From the NCBI RefSeq assembly GCF_002101375.1, contig NZ_CP015207.1:2372001-2436000 (forward strand): 64,000 nucleotides of DNA. Direction: 5' to 3'. The stretch comes from Sporosarcina ureae (GTDB lineage Bacteria; Bacillota; Bacilli; Bacillales_A; Planococcaceae). Under the pieces are notes generated by a model. The model was given only the letters and a program-made list of their open reading frames with translations. It did no database searches and had not been told where the DNA came from. Below are positions 60,022 through 64,000 of this stretch, one piece after another; position 1 is the first letter of the stretch; each line of letters starts with the position of its first letter. The position numbers and the translations under genes are program-made.

Positions 60022-62763
60022 TCAATTAAACGTCAGCAAATCCTCGAGCTCTCGATCATTGAGCTCCGTCAACCACTGACTCGAATGAATCAAATCAGCT
60101 GACAACGCTGCTTTCTCGACGAGCATCTCGTCAATTTTTTCCTCGATCGTCCCAACGGTTACAAATTTATGCACATGTACGAATTTGGTCTGCCCGATAC
60201 GGTACGCACGATCCGTTGCCTGGTTCTCCACAGCCGGATTCCACCAACGGTCTGCGTGCAATACGTGATTCGCCTGTGTCAGATTCAAGCCGGTGCCCCC
60301 AGCTTTTAATGACAAGATGAAAATCGGGAATTCCCCGTTTTGGAACGCCTCGACCAATGCGTCACGTTGTCCTTTCGGCATACTGCCCGTCAAGAACGGC
60401 ACATCAATTCCGTGTAGCTCGGACAAACACTGACGGATCATTTGCCCCATGCCGATATACTGCGTGAAGATCAAGCATTGCTCACCGTTCGCCGCAATCT
60501 CCGCTGCCATCGAAACGATTCGCGCCATTTTATTGGATCGGTTCGTCAATTCGGCAGCAGGGGCTGGCGGTTCTTTTAAGAATAAAGCCGGGTGGTTACA
60601 TAATTGTTTCAAACGGCTGAGCATTTTCAAGATTAAGCCTTTGCGCTCAAATCCTGTCAGAGTCTCGAGTTTGAATTTCGTCTCCGAAACAAAACTTTCA
60701 TACAATGCCGCTTGCTCAGGAGTTAGCGGTACATATTCATTTTGCTCGAGCTTCTCAGGCAAGTTCAGGCGCAACTCTGGATCATTCTTCGTCCGGCGCA
60801 TCATGAACGGCTGAATTCGAGCACGCAATTTCCGCTTCTCCGCTTCAAGATCATCACGCTCAATCGGCACGATGAACTCTTCGCTGAATTTACGGAAACT
60901 GCCGAGATACCCTTTATGAATGAAATCAAAAATGGCCCATAACTCCGACAAACGATTCTCGATCGGCGTACCCGTCAATGCGATATGATGCCCACCGCGC
61001 AACTTCCGTATTGCTCGTGACTGCTTCGTCTGCAAGTTCTTAATATTTTGCGCTTCGTCAATAGTTACATTTGCAAACTCGTACATCGACAGCATCTCGC
61101 CGTCTTGCGTGGCGGTACCATACGTCGTCAAAATAATATGCGTTTGACGCTTGCTCATAATATCCGCAAACTGCTCTTCGCGCGCACGATTCGTCCCGTA
61201 GTGTACATGTACGTTCAAAGAAGGCGCGAAACGCTCGAGCTCCTTTTGCCAGTTCCCCATGACACTTGTCGGACAAATGATTAGCGAAGGGGAGTCGGTT
61301 TCCGGTAAATTATGCACATACAACAAATACGTAATGAGCTGTACAGTTTTACCAAGTCCCATATCATCCGCCAGCACAGCACCGAATTTATTGTCACGCA
61401 TGAAATGAAGCCACTCGAAACCTTCTTGCTGATACGGACGCAACTCGGCATGCAACGTCTCAGGTACCGCAACCGCCGGTAAACCTTTCTTGTCGTGCAA
61501 CATATTCATCACTTTACGCAAAGACTGTTGCATCGAAAACGCAACTAACGGATCGTCTTCTTCCTCTTCATCATAGACCGGCGCAATCTCTTCCGGCACT
61601 TCATTGAACAGCAAATCCTTCACTGTCCATTCGCCATCATCGACTTGCTCCATCAACTCACGAATACGTTTGAGCCATGCGGGATCCAAATGGAACCACT
61701 CATCGCCCGCGCGAATGTACTCGCGGTTTTCATCGACCATCTTCTGGAACTGATTCTTATCGATCTTTTCTCCAGCGAGTGAAAACTGCCAATCAAACGA
61801 CAACACTTGATCGAGACTCGCTGACGAACGATACGACTGCATACCCGCAGACGTCCGAATCTTCAACTTCGTCTCTGTCACGGTTTTTAACCAAGCCGGC
61901 AGTATAACCGGATAATCAAATGCCTGACATAGTGGCAAATCTTCCTGAATGAAAATCCGCACTTGCGCATCATTTAACGGCACATGCATGAACTGTCGCG
62001 GCTCATACCATTCGACGGAACGGAAAATCCCGACCATTTCGGATTGACGCTCTTCAATCTCTTCCGCGTACGGCTTGCGTTTTGCAGGTAAAGCATTTTC
62101 AATCGAGCCCGCTATTTTACCGATCGCTGGCGACCACTGCGCACCGCGATCACTAATTAGAATCGTCTCAAGCAACCAATCGGTCCCGTCGATCTCGGGC
62201 TCCGTCAAACGAAGTGCTACGCGGAATGGTAACTTCGACTTTTCGGTATTCGGCCATCCATACTGCTGAAAATGCGGCAACAAAGCAGGGAAGTCTGCCA
62301 TCGAGACACCGAGCGTCGCCAACTGTCCGCGCATCGCAAGCGAGATATACCGCCCCGCCTGCTGAGATAAATGGGTTTGATCGAGATCAAACGACAGTCC
62401 AGACTCATTCGCTTCAACATACGAAAACAACGCAGGATCATTCCATAACGTCGCTGCTTCGCGAATGGCTGTCAGGATTTGTTGGTCGTTAGTAGTCGCA
62501 CCTGCGTATTGCACATACGGATGACTACCAGACGAGAACAAACGCAACAACATATCGATCGATATATCGAGCCAATTATCACGTTGCTCTACCAACATGC
62601 CGTACATCGTAGGTTCATCCGAATAAAATAAATACGACACCAGCATATCCGCATCGATCTTGCGCGTTTCACCTGCGACATTTGCGGACACGATGAAGAT
62701 GCCGTCTTGTCCTTCTTGTAACGTTAACTCTAATGAAAGTTGTAAGATGTTCGAATCGGTCAT
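60022..62763 (-). CDS. ywqA: SNF2-family DEAD/DEAH-like helicase (YwqA/HepA type)
   Basis: A 913-residue Swi2/Snf2 ATPase. The N-terminal half (to about 420) is a bacterial SNF2-associated region without clear motifs. The helicase core follows: ADDMGLGKTVQLITYLLYV (motif I), ILTTYGT, DEAQNIKN (motif II), ALTGTPIENRLSELW (motif III), then the C-terminal lobe with LIFTQYIGMGQMI, LSLKAGGTGLNLTQA and DRAYRIGQ (motif VI). It remodels protein-DNA or RNA polymerase complexes in relatives; exact role unknown. ATG 62763 is chosen with AAAGGAAA upstream. It overlaps ywqB by ATGA, indicating coupling. Confidence 0.93.
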   Translation of the reverse strand: MTDSNILQLSLELTLQEGQDGIFIVSANVAGETRKIDADMLVSYLFYSDEPTMYGMLVEQRDNWLDISIDMLLRLFSSGSHPYVQYAGATTNDQQILTAIREAATLWNDPALFSYVEANESGLSFDLDQTHLSQQAGRYISLAMRGQLATLGVSMADFPALLPHFQQYGWPNTEKSKLPFRVALRLTEPEIDGTDWLLETILISDRGAQWSPAIGKIAGSIENALPAKRKPYAEEIEERQSEMVGIFRSVEWYEPRQFMHVPLNDAQVRIFIQEDLPLCQAFDYPVILPAWLKTVTETKLKIRTSAGMQSYRSSASLDQVLSFDWQFSLAGEKIDKNQFQKMVDENREYIRAGDEWFHLDPAWLKRIRELMEQVDDGEWTVKDLLFNEVPEEIAPVYDEEEEDDPLVAFSMQQSLRKVMNMLHDKKGLPAVAVPETLHAELRPYQQEGFEWLHFMRDNKFGAVLADDMGLGKTVQLITYLLYVHNLPETDSPSLIICPTSVMGNWQKELERFAPSLNVHVHYGTNRAREEQFADIMSKRQTHIILTTYGTATQDGEMLSMYEFANVTIDEAQNIKNLQTKQSRAIRKLRGGHHIALTGTPIENRLSELWAIFDFIHKGYLGSFRKFSEEFIVPIERDDLEAEKRKLRARIQPFMMRRTKNDPELRLNLPEKLEQNEYVPLTPEQAALYESFVSETKFKLETLTGFERKGLILKMLSRLKQLCNHPALFLKEPPAPAAELTNRSNKMARIVSMAAEIAANGEQCLIFTQYIGMGQMIRQCLSELHGIDVPFLTGSMPKGQRDALVEAFQNGEFPIFILSLKAGGTGLNLTQANHVLHADRWWNPAVENQATDRAYRIGQTKFVHVHKFVTVGTIEEKIDEMLVEKAALSADLIHSSQWLTELNDRELEDLLTFN

Positions 62764-64000
62764 AAAAGTAGATTTCCTTTCTCCATCTCTTCCATCAGTG
62801 CACGCAGACGTGGAAATTGCTGGCGGACTGTATGGACATAACGGTTCCAAAATTCATCGCGGCCATCGCGCTTCGCAGCAGCCTTCATTTGCTTCCATAA
62901 ACGCACTGCACGGCGATAGCTATCTCGATTTTTCTCTTTGACTAATTTCAATGCTTCGGCATGCATGAGAGGGAACACCGCTTGCGAATCTTCGGCAAGT
63001 GCTGTTTTCATCGCCGAGCTATCGATCATATCGACTGACCCGCGCGTTAAATGCATAAGCGCAGCCCATTCAGCATAACGATTACGTTCGAATAAAAACT
63101 TGCCATATGCACGACTTGCTTCCGGTCCATACGATTGGAACAGTTGATCGCGCTGATCTTCTGGCACATCGGATAGCGCCAGCAACTCGTCGATATCCTC
63201 GGCAAACGCGGAACGGTTACGCGTCGCAAGCTGCTGATAATGCTCGGCTAAATGAGGAAGCAATTGCAGCATAATCGACTGCACAATATCAAAATCCTCA
63301 TCTTCCTTCGCATAGAGCGCAAATGCCAACCACTGAGGAACAGCAGTAGCATCTAAAGTATTCAGTTCCTCATCGAGCTCGTCAAACCGTCCCGACGTCA
63401 AATAGAGAAACGCACGGAATAATGGCGCGTCTGCTGCCGTTTCTTTTTGCAGACGTTCAATCTCCTGCGTCAATTCAGCTTCATCGGAATACAGCTCAGT
63501 ATAGACGAGACGGAACGCTTCAAAACGCTTCGAGAATAAACCATCCTCGTCCAGTGCGAATGAATGGATCAAATCTTTGAGCTTCGTATGAAAGGCGTCC
63601 GTCTCAAATAGACGCGATTTTGAACTCAGCTGTTTGATGCCTGCTTTCATTTCGGACATTTGCTCATTGAGCCAGATCGTCAGCTGCCATTTGCCGTAAT
63701 GATAGGAATCATTCGCCGATAGTTCACTTTTAAGGAATGGCCATGCCGCCCGCAATAATGTTAGTTGATAGTACAGCGAAAAGAGCGGCTTCCATTCCCA
63801 TTCAAAAGGAGAAAGCCGCGTTTTCTGGTGTTCAATTTTGGAAGCGTAATGCAAGAATCCAGTCGGTCCGTCACTCGCATTCAACTCGCCAAGGGGCTTC
63901 ACTAATTCGGATAATGCGTTCAACCAAGCTTCCGGCGTCCGTTCATTGATCGACAATTGTGTCTGCACAGTTCCTGACTGGCGCCATGTATTCAGCCAAT
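62760..64000 (-). CDS. ywqB: YwqB-like (SWIM zinc-finger family) protein, partial
   Basis: The frame is open to the right edge, so the N-terminal part, where a SWIM zinc finger would be, lies outside the window. The visible 413 residues are helical and repeat-like (tetratricopeptide-like alpha pairs such as AYGKFLFERNRYAEWAALMH and KLVKEKNRDSYRRAVRLWKQ). YwqB-type genes sit directly before ywqA SNF2 helicases and overlap them as here, so a joint function is likely. Identification rests on this pairing and general character. Confidence 0.75.
   Translation of the reverse strand, partial: WLNTWRQSGTVQTQLSINERTPEAWLNALSELVKPLGELNASDGPTGFLHYASKIEHQKTRLSPFEWEWKPLFSLYYQLTLLRAAWPFLKSELSANDSYHYGKWQLTIWLNEQMSEMKAGIKQLSSKSRLFETDAFHTKLKDLIHSFALDEDGLFSKRFEAFRLVYTELYSDEAELTQEIERLQKETAADAPLFRAFLYLTSGRFDELDEELNTLDATAVPQWLAFALYAKEDEDFDIVQSIMLQLLPHLAEHYQQLATRNRSAFAEDIDELLALSDVPEDQRDQLFQSYGPEASRAYGKFLFERNRYAEWAALMHLTRGSVDMIDSSAMKTALAEDSQAVFPLMHAEALKLVKEKNRDSYRRAVRLWKQMKAAAKRDGRDEFWNRYVHTVRQQFPRLRALMEEMEKGNLLL

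Overview
The window is a contiguous stretch of a Firmicutes chromosome, most likely a flagellated, endospore-forming, aerobic member of the Bacillales close to Sporosarcina/Planococcaceae. The evidence is the Bacillus subtilis-like gene order (rpoE-pyrG-ywjG-spo0F-fbaA-fsa-murAB-glpX-rho-rpmE-tdk-prfA-prmC-spoIIR-ywlC-mntP-ywlE ... rpiB-ywlG-glyA-upp-mnaA-atpIBEFHAGDC-ywzB-murAA-spoIID-spoIIQ-spoIIID-mbl-flhO-flhP ... fabZ-ywpF-ssbB-ywqA-ywqB), strong AGGAGG-type ribosome binding sites, GTG/TTG starts, and recognisable sigma-A, sigma-H and sigma-E promoter motifs. Species cannot be fixed from the sequence alone.

Layout. 1-2.6 kb: end of a cobalamin salvage/assembly cluster with short variants of CobQ and CobU. 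3-15.7 kb: an iron-type alcohol dehydrogenase, then a fatty-acid/branched-chain acyl-CoA module (frameshifted fadF, thiolase, 3-hydroxybutyryl-CoA dehydrogenase, two acyl-CoA dehydrogenases, a FadR-like TetR regulator and the B12-dependent fused isobutyryl-CoA mutase icmF). FadR-like operators and CcpA cre sites lie in its promoters. The B12 genes at the left end could supply the IcmF cofactor. 16-32 kb: RNA polymerase delta, CTP synthase with a reiterative-transcription attenuator, Spo0F, central carbon and wall genes, Rho, L31, thymidine kinase, RF1 and its methylase, SpoIIR. 32-39 kb: YwlE, a chemoreceptor, RpiB, GlyA, Upp, MnaA. 39-47 kb: the complete F1Fo ATP synthase operon. 47-56.5 kb: MurAA, the sporulation genes spoIID/spoIIQ/spoIIID, Mbl, two flagellar rod proteins, an EpuA-family protein and FabZ. 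56.5-64 kb: small hypotheticals, YwpF, the competence-type SSB, and a SNF2 helicase/SWIM-protein pair running off the right edge.

The most unusual content is between the genes. Five arrays (about 2638-2951, 26796-27290, 36801-37312, 51191-52470 and 57491-58290) differ in sequence but share one design: a strict 21-bp period with an 8-bp core CGCTC(A/T)AT, organised into 42-, 63- or 193-bp higher-order repeats. Each begins a few to about 30 bp after a Rho-independent terminator. A second, unrelated family of about 70-175-bp imperfect palindromic elements is dispersed at 10.3, 15.8, 16.1, 19.0 and 19.4 kb, with degenerate copies at 26.3 and possibly 39.3 kb. Two of these copies have a strongly conserved, multi-hairpin interior.
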